A DNA stretch of 64,000 nucleotides from Bacteroides luhongzhouii (GTDB lineage Bacteria; Bacteroidota; Bacteroidia; Bacteroidales; Bacteroidaceae), in contig NZ_CP059973.1 of the NCBI RefSeq assembly GCF_009193295.2, positions 3,844,001 through 3,908,000 on the forward strand, read 5' to 3'. A program made the position numbers and the translations under genes. Under the pieces are notes generated by a model. It did not search any database. It was given only the letters and a program-made list of their open reading frames with translations, and was not told the DNA's origin. This document shows positions 53,380-62,974 of the stretch, one piece after another. Within the stretch, counting starts at the first letter, position 1; every line of letters starts with the position of its first letter.

Positions 53380-55368
53380 TTATTTAATTTTCATTGAAGC
53401 CTTTATAAAGTAAAGAATCAATAATGCATATGCTCCTAATGCCAACACTTCTGACCAAGTATTGTTCAACCATGTCTCATTAACCAGATTGATTCCACCA
53501 AAGCGCATCGCGGCACTGATTACTCCCATCAATGCACCTCCGGCAATGAAACCGGATGCCAGTAAGGTTCCTTTTTCACCTCTTTCCGTATTCAGAGTTG
53601 CATCTTTGCTGCGCGTTGTAACAAACCAATTCACTGCTCCACCCACTACCAGCGGCACATTCAGTTCTAATGGAATAAACATACCCAATGCAAAAGCTAA
53701 TGCAGGAATTTTACAAAGAGTCAGAATAATTGCTAAGACAGCACCAATGCCATATAACAACCAGGGTGCACCTACACCACTCATTAGCGGTTCGATAACG
53801 GCCGCCATCGCATTTGCTTGCGGAGCAGCCAGTGCGCCACTTGTAAATCCGTATGTTTTATTCAGGATAATCATTACACCGCCTACTGTTGCAGCTGATA
53901 CGATCGTTCCCAAGAACTTCCATGTTTCCTGTTTGGCAGGCGTACTTCCGAGCCAGTAACCAATCTTCAAGTCGGTGATAAAACCTCCTGCCATCGACAG
54001 TGCGGTACATACTACGCCACCCATTACCAATGCGGCAACCATGCCTGAAGGACCTTTCAGTCCGACGGCTACCATCACTACGGAAGCCAAAATCAGCGTC
54101 ATCAATGTCATTCCCGAAACAGGATTAGTACCAACAATCGCAATGGCATTAGCTGCTACTGTGGTGAACAGGAAAGAGATGCCGGCAACCAGAACAATGG
54201 CTACCAATGTATGCAACAAATTTCCTTGCATGACATCAAGGTAGAAGAATAATACAATTAATATCAGTGTGATGATGGAACCGATGGCAATAATCTTCAT
54301 TGAAAGATCCCGTTGGGTACGGATAATGCTTTTCTCTACATTCCCTTTACCACCCATCTCTTTTGCTGCCAGTCCGACAGCACTTTTAATGATGCTCCAG
54401 GAACGCATAATACCGATCACACCTGCCATAGCGATACCACCAATACCGATACTCTTAGCATAATATTTGAATATTTCTTCCGGACTCATCATTCCTACGG
54501 TAGAGGTAATTTCCGGATTCCAAGCATTCAGTACACTGTCTCCCCAGATAGCAGACATTCCCGGAATGATAATCCACCACACAGCCAGTGAACCGGCACA
54601 AATGATGGAAGCATATTTCAGTCCGACGATATATCCCAAACCAAGCACAGCAGCACCGGTGTTTACCTTGAATACCAACTTCGCCTTTTCTGCCAGCATT
54701 TCTCCGGCACTGCAAACACGGGTAGTAAAGTTCTCGTTCCACCATCCGAATGTTGCTACGATGAAGTCATATAATCCGCCGATCATACCTGCCATCAATA
54801 ACGGTTTAGCCTGGCTGCCGCCTTTTTCTCCGGAGATCAACACTTGTGTCGTGGCTGTTGCTTCAGGGAAAGGATATTTTCCATGCATGTCGCTGACGAA
54901 GTATTTACGGAAAGGAATAAGGAATAGAATACCCAATACGCCACCCAATAAAGAGCTGATGAATACCTGCATGAAAGTAACTGTCATCTCGGGATATTTA
55001 GCTTGGAGAATATAAAGAGCGGGGAGGGTGAAGATAGCTCCGGCAACGATTACTCCGGAACAAGCTCCGATAGACTGGATAATCACATTTTCTCCCAACG
55101 CATTTTTTCTTTTGGCAGCTCCGGAAACTCCTACGGCAATGATCGCAATTGGAATAGCTGCTTCAAATACCTGTCCGACCTTCAATCCTAGATAGGCAGC
55201 GGCGGCTGAGAAAAGGATTGCCATGGCAATACCCCATGTTACTGACCAGATATTAACTTCCGGATAATTTTTTGAGGGACCCATCAACGGGTTGTACACT
55301 TCTCCGGGTTTCAACTCTCTGAACGCATTCTCGGGTAATCCGGTGAATTTGTCTTCTTCTTGTTTCAT
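53380..55368 (-). CDS. OPT family oligopeptide transporter
   Basis: 662 residues with about 15 membrane segments. The N-terminus (PENAFRELKPGEVYNPLM) is the usual soluble start of bacterial OPT proteins; IAILFSAAAAYLGLKVGQVF and KYPFPEATATTQVLIS are conserved blocks. Bacterial OPT proteins import small peptides by proton symport, some import metal-chelate complexes. The adjoining DUF1460 fusion argues for peptides, perhaps from peptidoglycan. First gene of the three-gene set; a near-consensus TTACTTTG box lies at 55412-55419 on the minus strand. Confidence 0.93.
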   Translation of the reverse strand: MKQEEDKFTGLPENAFRELKPGEVYNPLMGPSKNYPEVNIWSVTWGIAMAILFSAAAAYLGLKVGQVFEAAIPIAIIAVGVSGAAKRKNALGENVIIQSIGACSGVIVAGAIFTLPALYILQAKYPEMTVTFMQVFISSLLGGVLGILFLIPFRKYFVSDMHGKYPFPEATATTQVLISGEKGGSQAKPLLMAGMIGGLYDFIVATFGWWNENFTTRVCSAGEMLAEKAKLVFKVNTGAAVLGLGYIVGLKYASIICAGSLAVWWIIIPGMSAIWGDSVLNAWNPEITSTVGMMSPEEIFKYYAKSIGIGGIAMAGVIGIMRSWSIIKSAVGLAAKEMGGKGNVEKSIIRTQRDLSMKIIAIGSIITLILIVLFFYLDVMQGNLLHTLVAIVLVAGISFLFTTVAANAIAIVGTNPVSGMTLMTLILASVVMVAVGLKGPSGMVAALVMGGVVCTALSMAGGFITDLKIGYWLGSTPAKQETWKFLGTIVSAATVGGVMIILNKTYGFTSGALAAPQANAMAAVIEPLMSGVGAPWLLYGIGAVLAIILTLCKIPALAFALGMFIPLELNVPLVVGGAVNWFVTTRSKDATLNTERGEKGTLLASGFIAGGALMGVISAAMRFGGINLVNETWLNNTWSEVLALGAYALLILYFIKASMKIK

Positions 55369-55421
55369 AGTTTTTATAATTTGCTAATGTGTCAATTTAC
55401 ATTTCCGTCCTCAAAGTAAAC

Positions 55422-55453
55422 AAAAAAAAAGGAGAACCGAAAGATTCTCCTTT
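55422..55453 (-). terminator. Terminator after the DUF1573 gene
   Basis: A 9-bp stem (AAAGGAGAA at 55428-55436, TTCTCCTTT at 55445-55453) followed on the minus strand by a run of T. Confidence 0.8.
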
Positions 55454-55473
55454 ATGTAATAGTCTATTTTCTC

Positions 55474-55869
55474 CTACTTTGCATCTTTTGCTGTCATATC
55501 GCCCTCAATATACAATCTTACCATCTCTGTTTTGGCGTTGGTACGCAAGGTGATTGATTTCTTGAAATGTCCCGGATATTTGCCTGTTCCGTTATAAGTC
55601 ACCTTGATTGTTCCTTTTTTACCCGGCATGATGGGCTCCTTTGTATATTCGGGTACTGTACATCCGCAAGAGGCTACAGCCTGATGGATCACCAGAGGGG
55701 CATCACCTATATTAGTAAAGGTAAATGTGCAACTGACAACCGGGCTGTTTTCAGAAAACTTACCGAAATCGTGAGTCGTTTTGTCAAACTTGATATCTGC
55801 ATTTGTTTGCGCAAATGTAAAGCTTACGCCCATTACTAACAGGGTCATTAAAAAAAGTATCTTTTTCAT
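55474..55869 (-). CDS. DUF1573 family exported protein
   Basis: 131 residues. A signal peptide ends near SFTFAQ (20-21). The rest is one immunoglobulin-like DUF1573 domain: FDKTTHDFGKFSE, FTFTNIGDAPLVIHQAVASC, then CGCTVPEYTKEPIMPGKKG. These are common in Bacteroidetes as periplasmic or surface proteins with no assigned function. A single gene with its own promoter and terminator. Confidence 0.93.
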   Translation of the reverse strand: MKKILFLMTLLVMGVSFTFAQTNADIKFDKTTHDFGKFSENSPVVSCTFTFTNIGDAPLVIHQAVASCGCTVPEYTKEPIMPGKKGTIKVTYNGTGKYPGHFKKSITLRTNAKTEMVRLYIEGDMTAKDAK

Positions 55870-55897
55870 TTTTCCTTCTCTTTTTGATTACAAATGC

Positions 55898-55905
55898 CAA
55901 AGATA
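55898..55905 (-). promoter_or_regulatory. -7 box of the DUF1573 gene
   Basis: TATCTTTG on the minus strand, 28 nt before the ATG at 55869. Confidence 0.7.
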
Positions 55906-55967
55906 ATGCTTTTTCCCCTAAAATATACTTTATGGAGTGCGAAATAGTATTAAACGATTCTCTTTTG

Positions 55968-56573
55968 CTATTTTGAGAGTTGGAATCCCAGCATCATTCC
56001 ATCGTAATTTTCGGCCAGTGAACTGACTGTTTTCAGTGCGGTACTACTGCTTTTGCTGCCGATGAAAGCCATTAGTTTCAACAGTTTGTCCGAGTTGAAC
56101 AACAACTCCAGTGAGCTGGAACTGCAATTTACTTTAGCGTGCAGATTCAGAAGTTTCAAATACTTCAAATCAACTTGTTTGGTTGAAGCATTGTAGGAAT
56201 AAGTGCCTTTCAGTGTTTTCTTGCCCACTGTGCTGGTGAAAGTACTGTCGGCATTGAAAGTGAAGCTCATTTGGCCATCTTTAATACCAATTTTGCTTAA
56301 TTGTTCGTTCAGTTTGCTTTCAGCCATAGTAGCTGCGGCAGCTCCGCCTGCTTTCATTAGTAAGTTATCCGATTCGAACTCTACCGCCGAACCTTTGTAG
56401 TTCCATGTTCCGGTCATGTCGATTGATTCGGTGGCTCCAGTGATGGCATTTACTACTTTTGAAATGTTGTCCTTATTAAGTAAGTCGGACCACGATTGCG
56501 CCTGGCTGTTAGTCGCCGTTAGCATAAATACTGCCATAAAGGCAATAGATAAAAAACTCTTTTTCATTTTCAT
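55968..56573 (-). CDS. DUF4923-like exported protein
   Basis: 201 residues. A signal peptide ends near NSQAQS (24-26). DLLNKDNISKVVNAITGATE and MTGTWNYKGSAVEFES are family blocks; TSTVGKKTLKGTYSYNAST suggests a lipocalin-like beta fold. The two starting Met codons (residues 1 and 3) cannot be told apart. It follows engB by 7 bp, so the two are probably cotranscribed. Function unknown. Confidence 0.8.
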   Translation of the reverse strand: MKMKKSFLSIAFMAVFMLTATNSQAQSWSDLLNKDNISKVVNAITGATESIDMTGTWNYKGSAVEFESDNLLMKAGGAAAATMAESKLNEQLSKIGIKDGQMSFTFNADSTFTSTVGKKTLKGTYSYNASTKQVDLKYLKLLNLHAKVNCSSSSLELLFNSDKLLKLMAFIGSKSSSTALKTVSSLAENYDGMMLGFQLSK

Positions 56574-56580
56574 TCTTCTT

Positions 56581-57186
56581 TCATTTAATATTGAGATCCT
56601 TGTTTATATTTTCTATGTAGTTGAGTATGTCAATACGTCCTGTGCGGTCTTCCGAGGAAGAAATGAAGTGAGGAGGGAGCTCTTCCCATTGTTTGCTCAA
56701 CTCACGTAAATAGGCATTGATATTCATTTTTAAACGTCCACCTTTGAGTTTATCGGCTTTGGTAAAGATGATAGAGAAGGGGATACCGTTCTCGCCCAGC
56801 CATTCCATAAACTCGAGGTCTATTTTTTGGGGTTCCAGCCGGCTGTCTATCAGGACAAAGAGGTTGGTCATTTGCTCTCGTTCCAGAATGTAGTCTTCAA
56901 TTATGGTACGTATCTGGTCTTTTCCTTTTTGTCCGCGTCGGGCGTAGCCATATCCCGGAAGGTCGACGAGGTACCAATTCTTATTGATAAGGAAGTGGTT
57001 GATTAACATCGTTTTTCCCGGAGTGGAGGAGGTCATGGCCAGACCTTTACGACCAGTCAACATATTGATAAGACTTGATTTTCCCACGTTCGAACGTCCT
57101 ATAAAGGCATATTCAGGAAAAATACCGGACGGGCATTTCTTCACGTCCGTATTGCTAATCACAAATTCAGCACTTGTTATTTCCAT
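56581..57186 (-). CDS. engB: Ribosome biogenesis GTPase EngB/YsxC
   Basis: 201 residues. G1 [13 protein letters not shown]2 around TSSTPGKT, G3 DLPGYGYA, G4 TKADK and G5 region ISSS are all present in order. EngB binds the 50S subunit late in assembly and is usually essential. It is followed 7 bp downstream by the DUF4923 gene; four 22-bp-spaced palindromes lie 20-110 bp upstream. Confidence 0.96.
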   Translation of the reverse strand: MEITSAEFVISNTDVKKCPSGIFPEYAFIGRSNVGKSSLINMLTGRKGLAMTSSTPGKTMLINHFLINKNWYLVDLPGYGYARRGQKGKDQIRTIIEDYILEREQMTNLFVLIDSRLEPQKIDLEFMEWLGENGIPFSIIFTKADKLKGGRLKMNINAYLRELSKQWEELPPHFISSSEDRTGRIDILNYIENINKDLNIK

Positions 57187-57214
57187 TTTCTTGTCATTTA
57201 TTTCTTTGTAAAAT

Positions 57215-57295
57215 TGTTTATAATAAACTTGCTCATTGTTTATAATAAACTATTGCGCAGTTTATAATAAACTCTGCCATTATTTATTATAAACT
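57215..57295. repeat. Four palindromes at exact 22-bp period
   Basis: Copies of AGTTTAT-A-ATAAACT centred at 57222, 57244, 57266 and 57288. The third is a perfect 15-bp palindrome, the first and second miss one base at the edge, the fourth has diverged. They fill the gap between the symporter gene 3' end and engB, so they could bind a regulator on one face of the helix. Confidence 0.8.
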
Positions 57296-57310
57296 TCGGA
57301 GTACTTGTTT

Positions 57311-58765
57311 CTATGGTACTTTCAGCGTTTTCCCTTTTTTAGACATACAGATTAACCCCGCAAAGGTAAGCGTTCCATTTAACATTAGCAATTCATAACC
57401 GAATTTATATCCGGTTTCTTTTCCAATCCACCAGTCGGCAAGATAGCAGAGCAGTGGTGAAAGGATGGCTATGAGAGGAACCCATCGGTCGGTCGTTTGC
57501 CTACGTGTAAAAAGCCCGAAAGCAAACATTCCGAGCAGGGGGCCGTATGTGTAGGAGGCGATGATATATATGGCATCAATAACGCTCTTATTATTAAGTA
57601 TCTCTACCAGACAGATGAAGAATGCCAATAAGACTGATAACGATAAATGTACTTTGTCTCTTTTGCGACGTGCCACTTCTTCTGTATCTTTTTCCGTATT
57701 CAGCAGATCTACGCATACACTGGTTGTCATGGCTGTCAGGGAGGAATCCGAGTTGCTGAAAGCTGCTGCGATAATGCCGATTGTAAAAAGTATCAATACG
57801 GATTGTCCCAGATAACCTTGGGTTGCAAACATGGGCAGTATATCATCATTCATAGCTGGCAGTTCGAGTTGCATTTGTCCTGCTAGTGCTATCAATAGAA
57901 TACCCAAACATAGAAAAAGGAAATTTAGTGGAATGAATGAGAAACCATAGCAGTACATGTTTTTTTGTGCTTCCCGGAGGTTACGGCAAGAAAGATTCTT
58001 TTGCATCATATCCTGATCCAGGCCGGTCATTACGATTACGATGAAGATACCACTGAAGAATTGTTTGAAGAAGTTCTGCCGGGATACCCAGTCGTCAAAT
58101 ACAAAAATACGGCTGTGTTCACTGTTTTGGATTGTTTGGACAATGCCACTGAAGTTAAGGTCTAATCTTTGGATCGTAAAATAGATGATAAAAATCAGGG
58201 CGGCAATTAGGCAAAATGTTTGTAAGGTATCTGTCCATACGATGGTCTTTATTCCGCTTTTATGAGTATATATCCATACCAATGCAACCGAACCGACAGC
58301 AATCAGCCAAAAGGGAACGTGCATTTCCTGAAATACATAAGTATGGAGAATAAGGCATACCAGATAAAGTTTGGCTGCGGTTCCCAACATACGTGACAGC
58401 AGAAAGAAAAAGGAACCAGTTTGATAGGCACGCACTCCGACACGGGTGCCGAGATAACCGTAGATACTTGTCAGATTCAACTTATAATATAAAGGAAGTA
58501 AAATGTGGGCTACGACCATGTATCCGAAGAAAAATCCGAGTACTGTTTGCATATAGGTCATATCCATTCCGCGCACCATTCCCGGTACAGAGACGAAAGT
58601 GACTCCGGAAATAGAGGCGCCAATCATTCCAAAAGAGACTATATACCAAGGTGATTGATTTTCTCCCTTGAAGAACGCTGCATTCGATCCGCCCTTACGT
58701 CCGGTGATACGGGCTATTAGTAATAATACTGCGAAGTAGCAAAGAATAGTGACTAGTATCATCAT
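57311..58765 (-). CDS. Sodium/solute symporter (SSS) family transporter
   Basis: 484 residues from ATG 58765; an open frame to 58825 exists, but the -7 box at 58774-58781 excludes it. About 13 membrane helices follow. [20 protein letters not shown] and [18 protein letters not shown] are the SSS Na+-site and helix 2 regions; [15 protein letters not shown] sequence ([20 protein letters not shown]) is in helix 8-9. Substrate not predicted (sugars, acids or vitamins are all possible). It is divergent from recR with the two -7 boxes 33 bp apart. Confidence 0.9.
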   Translation of the reverse strand: MMILVTILCYFAVLLLIARITGRKGGSNAAFFKGENQSPWYIVSFGMIGASISGVTFVSVPGMVRGMDMTYMQTVLGFFFGYMVVAHILLPLYYKLNLTSIYGYLGTRVGVRAYQTGSFFFLLSRMLGTAAKLYLVCLILHTYVFQEMHVPFWLIAVGSVALVWIYTHKSGIKTIVWTDTLQTFCLIAALIFIIYFTIQRLDLNFSGIVQTIQNSEHSRIFVFDDWVSRQNFFKQFFSGIFIVIVMTGLDQDMMQKNLSCRNLREAQKNMYCYGFSFIPLNFLFLCLGILLIALAGQMQLELPAMNDDILPMFATQGYLGQSVLILFTIGIIAAAFSNSDSSLTAMTTSVCVDLLNTEKDTEEVARRKRDKVHLSLSVLLAFFICLVEILNNKSVIDAIYIIASYTYGPLLGMFAFGLFTRRQTTDRWVPLIAILSPLLCYLADWWIGKETGYKFGYELLMLNGTLTFAGLICMSKKGKTLKVP

Positions 58766-58773
58766 AACAGATG

Positions 58774-58781
58774 CAAAGGTA
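58774..58781 (-). promoter_or_regulatory. -7 box of the symporter gene
   Basis: TACCTTTG on the minus strand, 8 nt before the ATG at 58765. Confidence 0.7.
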
Positions 58782-58814
58782 GCAATTTTTGTAGGTATTA
58801 AAAACAATAATCTG

Positions 58815-58822
58815 TATCTTTG
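58815..58822 (+). promoter_or_regulatory. -7 box of recR
   Basis: TATCTTTG, 34 nt before the ATG at 58857. A TTTG at 58788-58791 is a -33 candidate although its 23-nt spacing is a little long. Confidence 0.7.
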
Positions 58823-58856
58823 CAAGGTTTTATCGATAGAACAGCAATTATTATCT

Positions 58857-59474
58857 ATGAATCAACAATATCCTTCTATACTGCTTGAAAAAGCAGTCGG
58901 CGAATTTTCCAAACTTCCGGGTATCGGGCGTAAGACGGCTATGAGGCTTGTTCTGCATCTGCTTCGTCAGGATACGGCTACTGTGGAAGCTTTCGGAAAT
59001 TCTATCATAACGTTGAAGCGTGAAGTGAAATACTGCAAAGTGTGTCATAATATATCCGATACTGAAACTTGCCAGATTTGTGCTAATCCGCAACGGGATG
59101 CTTCCACTGTCTGTGTGGTGGAAAATATTCGTGATGTAATGGCGGTAGAGGCAACCCAGCAGTATCGCGGGCTTTATCATGTTTTGGGCGGAGTTATTTC
59201 TCCAATGGATGGAGTCGGACCGAGTGACCTTCAAATTGAAAGTTTGGTACAGCGGGTGGCTGAAGGTGGAATCAAAGAAGTTATTTTGGCATTGAGTACC
59301 ACGATGGAGGGTGATACTACCAACTTCTATATCTATCGCAAGTTAGATAAACTAGGGGTTAAACTAAGTGTGATAGCCCGTGGTATATCGGTTGGTGATG
59401 AACTTGAATATGCTGATGAAGTGACTTTAGGACGCAGTATTGTGAACCGGACGCTTTTTACCGGAATTGTATAA
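58857..59474 (+). CDS. recR: Recombination protein RecR
   Basis: 205 residues from ATG 58857; the open frame from 58749 runs through the promoter and is rejected. [20 protein letters not shown] is the helix-hairpin-helix, [19 protein letters not shown] the four-Cys zinc finger, and [14 protein letters not shown] starts the Toprim domain, with [18 protein letters not shown] the second. RecR with RecFO loads RecA at gaps. It is followed 26 bp later by a small membrane protein gene. Confidence 0.96.
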   Translation: MNQQYPSILLEKAVGEFSKLPGIGRKTAMRLVLHLLRQDTATVEAFGNSIITLKREVKYCKVCHNISDTETCQICANPQRDASTVCVVENIRDVMAVEATQQYRGLYHVLGGVISPMDGVGPSDLQIESLVQRVAEGGIKEVILALSTTMEGDTTNFYIYRKLDKLGVKLSVIARGISVGDELEYADEVTLGRSIVNRTLFTGIV

Positions 59475-59500
59475 TCATTATTAATCATTTAAGAACGAAC

Positions 59501-59959
59501 ATGGAAGAACAGATAAAACGAGCTGTTAGAAATTTGAATATCAGTTATGTTTTCTTTTGGGTACTCCCGGCATTTTTGCTTGGGGCAGGAGAGTTTGAAC
59601 TCTTTCCTGTAGGAGGTTGGGTAGATAACGCGCCGGCTATCTACTATTTTGAGACAGTCGGCATTTTGCTCACTGCTTTGTGTGTGCCTCTTTCTCTCAA
59701 ATTATTTAGCTTGGTGCTTAAGAAAAAGATAGATCACATGACTATTACGCTTGCCTTGAAGCGATATGTGCAATGGAATATTGTACGCTTGGGAATGCTT
59801 GAAGTAGCTATTGTGGTGAACCTTTTGTGTTACTATCTGACGTTGAGTAGTACGGGTAATCTCTGTATGCTAATTGGCCTGACAGCGTCGCTTTTCTGCC
59901 TACCTAGCGAGAAGAGATTGCGTAATGAGCTTCACATTGCAAAAGATGAAAAGCTATGA
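59501..59959 (+). CDS. Small membrane protein, unknown function
   Basis: 152 residues with four membrane helices (about 15-30, 50-70, 97-113, 117-133). No recognised motif; KKKIDHMTITLALKRYVQW lies in the cytoplasmic loop. It overlaps the GNAT gene by 4 bp and follows recR closely, so all three are likely cotranscribed. Neighbouring placement does not reveal a function. Confidence 0.8.
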   Translation: MEEQIKRAVRNLNISYVFFWVLPAFLLGAGEFELFPVGGWVDNAPAIYYFETVGILLTALCVPLSLKLFSLVLKKKIDHMTITLALKRYVQWNIVRLGMLEVAIVVNLLCYYLTLSSTGNLCMLIGLTASLFCLPSEKRLRNELHIAKDEKL

Positions 59960-60492
59960 GACAGTCTTTCTTGATGAACGAGCGTATCTATCTTCGTGCG
60001 GTCGAGCCGGAAGATATGGATATAATGTATGAGATGGAAAATGACCCTTCCATGTGGGACATCAGTAACTTTACGGTTCCTTACTCCCGTTATGTGTTGC
60101 GCCAATATATTGAAGGTTCACAGTGTGATGTGTTTGCGGATAAGCAATTACGTCTGATGATTGTACGTAAATCTGACCAGTGTATACTTGGTACGATTGA
60201 TATTACGGATTTTGTTCCCCTTCATTCGCGGGGAGAAGTAGGAATTGCTATCCATAAGGATTATCGGCAACAAGGTTGTGCTACCGACGCATTGAAACTT
60301 CTTTGTGAATACGCTTTTGATTTTCTGTCTTTAAGTCAGCTTTATGCGCATGTCACGACAGATAATGAAGTTTGTGTAAAACTGTTCACATCTTGTGGCT
60401 TCGTTCAATGCGGATTATTAAAAAATTGGCTGCAAGTGGAGGGGGGCTACAAAGATGCATTGCTCCTCCAATGTTTGAATCCTAAGAAATAA
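59956..60492 (+). CDS. GNAT family N-acetyltransferase
   Basis: 178 residues. RIYLRAVEPEDMDIMYEME begins the fold as in RimJ/RimL and SpeG-like enzymes; HKDYRQQGCATDALKLLCEY is motif A with the acetyl-CoA loop RxxGxA (RQQGCA); DNEVCVKLFTSCGF is motif B. It transfers acetyl from CoA to an amine, either a polyamine or protein N-terminus; the substrate is not fixed by the sequence. Convergent with the YqgE/AlgH gene, 4 bp between stops. Confidence 0.9.
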   Translation: MRQSFLMNERIYLRAVEPEDMDIMYEMENDPSMWDISNFTVPYSRYVLRQYIEGSQCDVFADKQLRLMIVRKSDQCILGTIDITDFVPLHSRGEVGIAIHKDYRQQGCATDALKLLCEYAFDFLSLSQLYAHVTTDNEVCVKLFTSCGFVQCGLLKNWLQVEGGYKDALLLQCLNPKK

Positions 60493-60496
60493 AATA

Positions 60497-61087
60497 TTAG
60501 TTGAGAGTAGGCACTTGTGGGAAGCGTGACCACGTTTCGTACTTGCTGCCTAGCTTCTCTAAAGCAGTCCGCCACATATCCTTGATATTGTTTTTCATCA
60601 GATATGATTTCTCTTCTTCAGACACCAACCATGTGTTTTCTCTGATTTCATTGCTCAACTGTTCGCTGTCCCATCCGGAATATCCCAAGAAGAAACGGAT
60701 ACATTCGCTGATTTTATTCCCTTGTAATATATATTTTTTTATTTCATCAAAATCTCCATTCAGATAAAGTCCTTTGCTGATAGAGATAGAGCCGGGGATG
60801 TCTGATAGTGTATGGAGATAAAATAAAGTATCAGTGGCAATAGGTCCACCTTTGTATAGAGGAATCTCGTCCAGATATTTAAATTCCATAATGATATCAT
60901 TCAGAAATAATGGCAGTTGTTTGTTGATAACCAATCCCATACTTCCTTCGTCCGTATGATCGACCAGTAAAATTACGGATCTGCCAAACGTTGCGTCACG
61001 CAGAAAAGGTTCAGATATTAAAATCCTTCCTCTTGATGGTAACACATTATTCGATTGAATCTTAAATATGTCAGAGTCGATATTCAT
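60497..61087 (-). CDS. YqgE/AlgH family protein
   Basis: 196 residues from ATG 61087; the first in-frame ATG at 61120 falls in the hairpin region. [20 protein letters not shown] is the family start, [20 protein letters not shown] the core, and [17 protein letters not shown] another strictly conserved stretch. AlgH was linked to alginate transcription in Pseudomonas, but the family is widespread and its biochemistry unresolved. Confidence 0.92.
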   Translation of the reverse strand: MNIDSDIFKIQSNNVLPSRGRILISEPFLRDATFGRSVILLVDHTDEGSMGLVINKQLPLFLNDIIMEFKYLDEIPLYKGGPIATDTLFYLHTLSDIPGSISISKGLYLNGDFDEIKKYILQGNKISECIRFFLGYSGWDSEQLSNEIRENTWLVSEEEKSYLMKNNIKDMWRTALEKLGSKYETWSRFPQVPTLN

Positions 61088-61100
61088 GCCACTAAAGTAA

Positions 61101-61140
61101 GAAAAAAAACGGAATAACAATCGTTCTTTCCGTTTTTTTT
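61101..61140 (-). terminator. Terminator after the aminotransferase gene
   Basis: A short stem with arms of A-run plus CGGAA and TTCCG plus T-run around an inner loop; both strands end in long T-runs. Located past the aminotransferase stop (61182). Confidence 0.65.
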
Positions 61141-61181
61141 CATTTTAAGAATGGCTTTTATGAATATCTTATGTCAAATAA

Positions 61182-62498
61182 TCAGGTTATCGGATGATTT
61201 TCAGCAAATAGTTTCATTCTTTCATCCAATTGCGCATATTGATGATCTTTAATAAAAGAGGTACACGCGCGCAACCCTTCTTGATGGCTGCCTGTTGTAA
61301 CCAATGAAATCGCGCTCACTCCGTAGTACATCAGTTCTTTGGCCAGTTCGCCGCTGGTCATTCCAGGATATCCGATGGTAAAATAGAATCCGTCCGCAAT
61401 CGGGTCTCCCAAGTCGTTGTCATATACTAGGTGGAAACCGTGACGGAGGAAGATTTCTTTCAATTTTTGCGCTCTTTCACCATAGATCTTCACCTCGTTG
61501 AGGAAGTTATATTGTCCTTTGTTGGCAGCTTTCAGCATGGCAGCCATGGCGAATTGTGCGGAATGACTGGTTCCCGATGAAAGTGCATAAAGTACGCGAT
61601 GAATGAAAACTGTTCCAAAAGTACCGCCGCCATATCGTTTGGTCAGTCCCGGATAGCTTCGGTGGTATAATTTATCAGAGATACAGCTCACGCCAATACG
61701 CTGTCCGGCATAACTGAATGCTTTCGATCCGGAAATCAGTAATACATAATTATCTGTATAATGGGCTACTGATGGCTGGAAGGGGGGGTGGTATGGTTTA
61801 CTCAAATCTTGGCGGAAGTCCATCGCGAAATAAGCCAAGTCTTCCAAAACAATTACATCATACTGCGTTGCTAATTCACCGATAATCTGCAATTCCTCCT
61901 CTTTCAGGCAAATCCAGCTGGGGTTATTTGGATTCGAATAAATGATAGCTGATATATTTCCTTTTTTCAGATAGCTTTCCAGTTTTTCTTTCAGTTTGTC
62001 TCCGCGGTAGTCATATACATCAAACGTTTCGAACTTTTGTCCCATTACTACCAACTGTTGTTTCTGTACCGGGAATCCGGGATCGATGAATAAAATCGTA
62101 TCTTTCTTTTCGTCACATTGACTGCAAGTAAGGAATGAAGCGAATGTTCCCTGCATGGAGCCGGTGACAGGTACACAACCTTCCGGGCCTAAATCTACAT
62201 TGATAAATGCTTTGATAAAGTTGGAAGCCTCTTTTTTCAATTCCGGCAATCCGTTGATATCGGGGTATAGGCTGGCAATGCCATTTTGTAGTGCTTCAAT
62301 CTCTGCTTTCACACCTACTGCGGAAGGAGGAAGCCCCGGAACGCCCATTTCCATTTTAATAAATTCAACTCCCGATGTAGCTTCTGCTTTCGAAGCAATA
62401 GCTTTCACTTCTCGAATGGTAGCTTTTGAAAAATCGACAATTTGAAACTCATTTATAGTTTCATCAATCAGATGTCGTTCAATTGGTGTATTTTTCAT
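61182..62498 (-). CDS. PLP-dependent class I/II aminotransferase
   Basis: 438 residues. NPNNPSWICLKEEEL (near 190) and LISGSKAFSYAGQRIGVSC are the PLP-binding regions; the Lys in SGSKAF forms the Schiff base and the Arg in GQRIG holds PLP phosphate. YPDINGLPELKKEASNFI is the usual substrate loop region. Fold-type I aminotransferases include many specificities; substrate not assigned. A -7 box at 62525-62532 precedes it. Confidence 0.9.
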   Translation of the reverse strand: MKNTPIERHLIDETINEFQIVDFSKATIREVKAIASKAEATSGVEFIKMEMGVPGLPPSAVGVKAEIEALQNGIASLYPDINGLPELKKEASNFIKAFINVDLGPEGCVPVTGSMQGTFASFLTCSQCDEKKDTILFIDPGFPVQKQQLVVMGQKFETFDVYDYRGDKLKEKLESYLKKGNISAIIYSNPNNPSWICLKEEELQIIGELATQYDVIVLEDLAYFAMDFRQDLSKPYHPPFQPSVAHYTDNYVLLISGSKAFSYAGQRIGVSCISDKLYHRSYPGLTKRYGGGTFGTVFIHRVLYALSSGTSHSAQFAMAAMLKAANKGQYNFLNEVKIYGERAQKLKEIFLRHGFHLVYDNDLGDPIADGFYFTIGYPGMTSGELAKELMYYGVSAISLVTTGSHQEGLRACTSFIKDHQYAQLDERMKLFAENHPIT

Positions 62499-62524
62499 TC
62501 TATTTTCTATTTTATTAGTATCTG

Positions 62525-62532
62525 CAAATGTA
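62525..62532 (-). promoter_or_regulatory. -7 box of the aminotransferase gene
   Basis: TACATTTG on the minus strand, 26 nt before the ATG at 62498. Confidence 0.65.
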
Positions 62533-62606
62533 CACGATAATTCTTAATAAACCCACTTTTTCAGAAAAAAGATACTGAAGCTATTGCAGATCTCAAAAAA
62601 AATATC

Positions 62607-62614
62607 TACCTTTG
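62607..62614 (+). promoter_or_regulatory. -7 box of the tRNA-Asp gene
   Basis: TACCTTTG, with ATTG at 62583-62586 exactly 20 nt upstream as possible -33 element. Confidence 0.65.
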
Positions 62615-62657
62615 CATCCGCAATCGAGAGAGATGCAGATTAATAAATTGAAGTTCT

Positions 62658-62731
62658 GGTGCGTTAGTTCAGTTGGTTAGAATACATGCCTGTCACGCAT
62701 GGGGTCACGGGTTCGAGTCCCGTACGCACCG
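62658..62731 (+). tRNA. tRNA-Asp (anticodon GTC)
   Basis: A 74-nt cloverleaf: acceptor GGTGCGT pairs with ACGCACC; the anticodon arm CATGC-CTGTCAC-GCATG has GTC; the T arm is CGGG-TTCGAGT-CCCG; the discriminator base is G, right for tRNA-Asp. CCA is not encoded. Its 3' end is the usual kind of attachment site for tyrosine-recombinase elements, and such a gene follows directly. Confidence 0.97.
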
Positions 62732-62755
62732 CGAAAGCAAATAGTAAATTAAAGC

Positions 62756-62796
62756 AAAGCTCTGAAATTCTTGAATTTCAGAGCTTTTTCTTTTTC
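62756..62796 (+). terminator. Terminator between tRNA-Asp and recombinase gene
   Basis: A perfect 15-bp inverted repeat (62756-62770 and 62773-62787, AAAGCTCTGAAATTC) with 2 central bases and a T-rich tail. It should end the tRNA transcript. Confidence 0.85.
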
Positions 62797-62974
62797 CTCG
62801 CTTAGGCAAAAAACAGCGGTTTCAGGCAGTTCTCACGTGGCTTATCCGTGGGACTTTTTGAAAGCCGTTTTTGCTCCCACGAATTGACGCTTTTGTCTTT
62901 GATTGTCAGCTTTTTGCGTAGCTGGTTTTTGAGTGTAGCAAACTAATTTTGTACCACTTAAAAATCAAAGAATT
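62797..62974. other. Untranslated stretch between terminator and recombinase gene
   Basis: Contains a -7-like TAATTTTG at 62944-62951, 23 nt before the recombinase ATG, with no fully spaced -33 element. No gene is seen; the boundary of the putative element should lie in or just before this stretch. Confidence 0.55.

Noticed and set aside
57215..57295. Regularly spaced repeats as a small CRISPR array
   Set aside because: Repeats are 15-bp palindromes with 7-bp spacers of no variety, and no cas genes are in the window.
58749..58856. N-terminal extension of RecR
   Set aside because: It contains the recR -7 box and overlaps the divergent gene; [17 protein letters not shown] is the usual RecR start.
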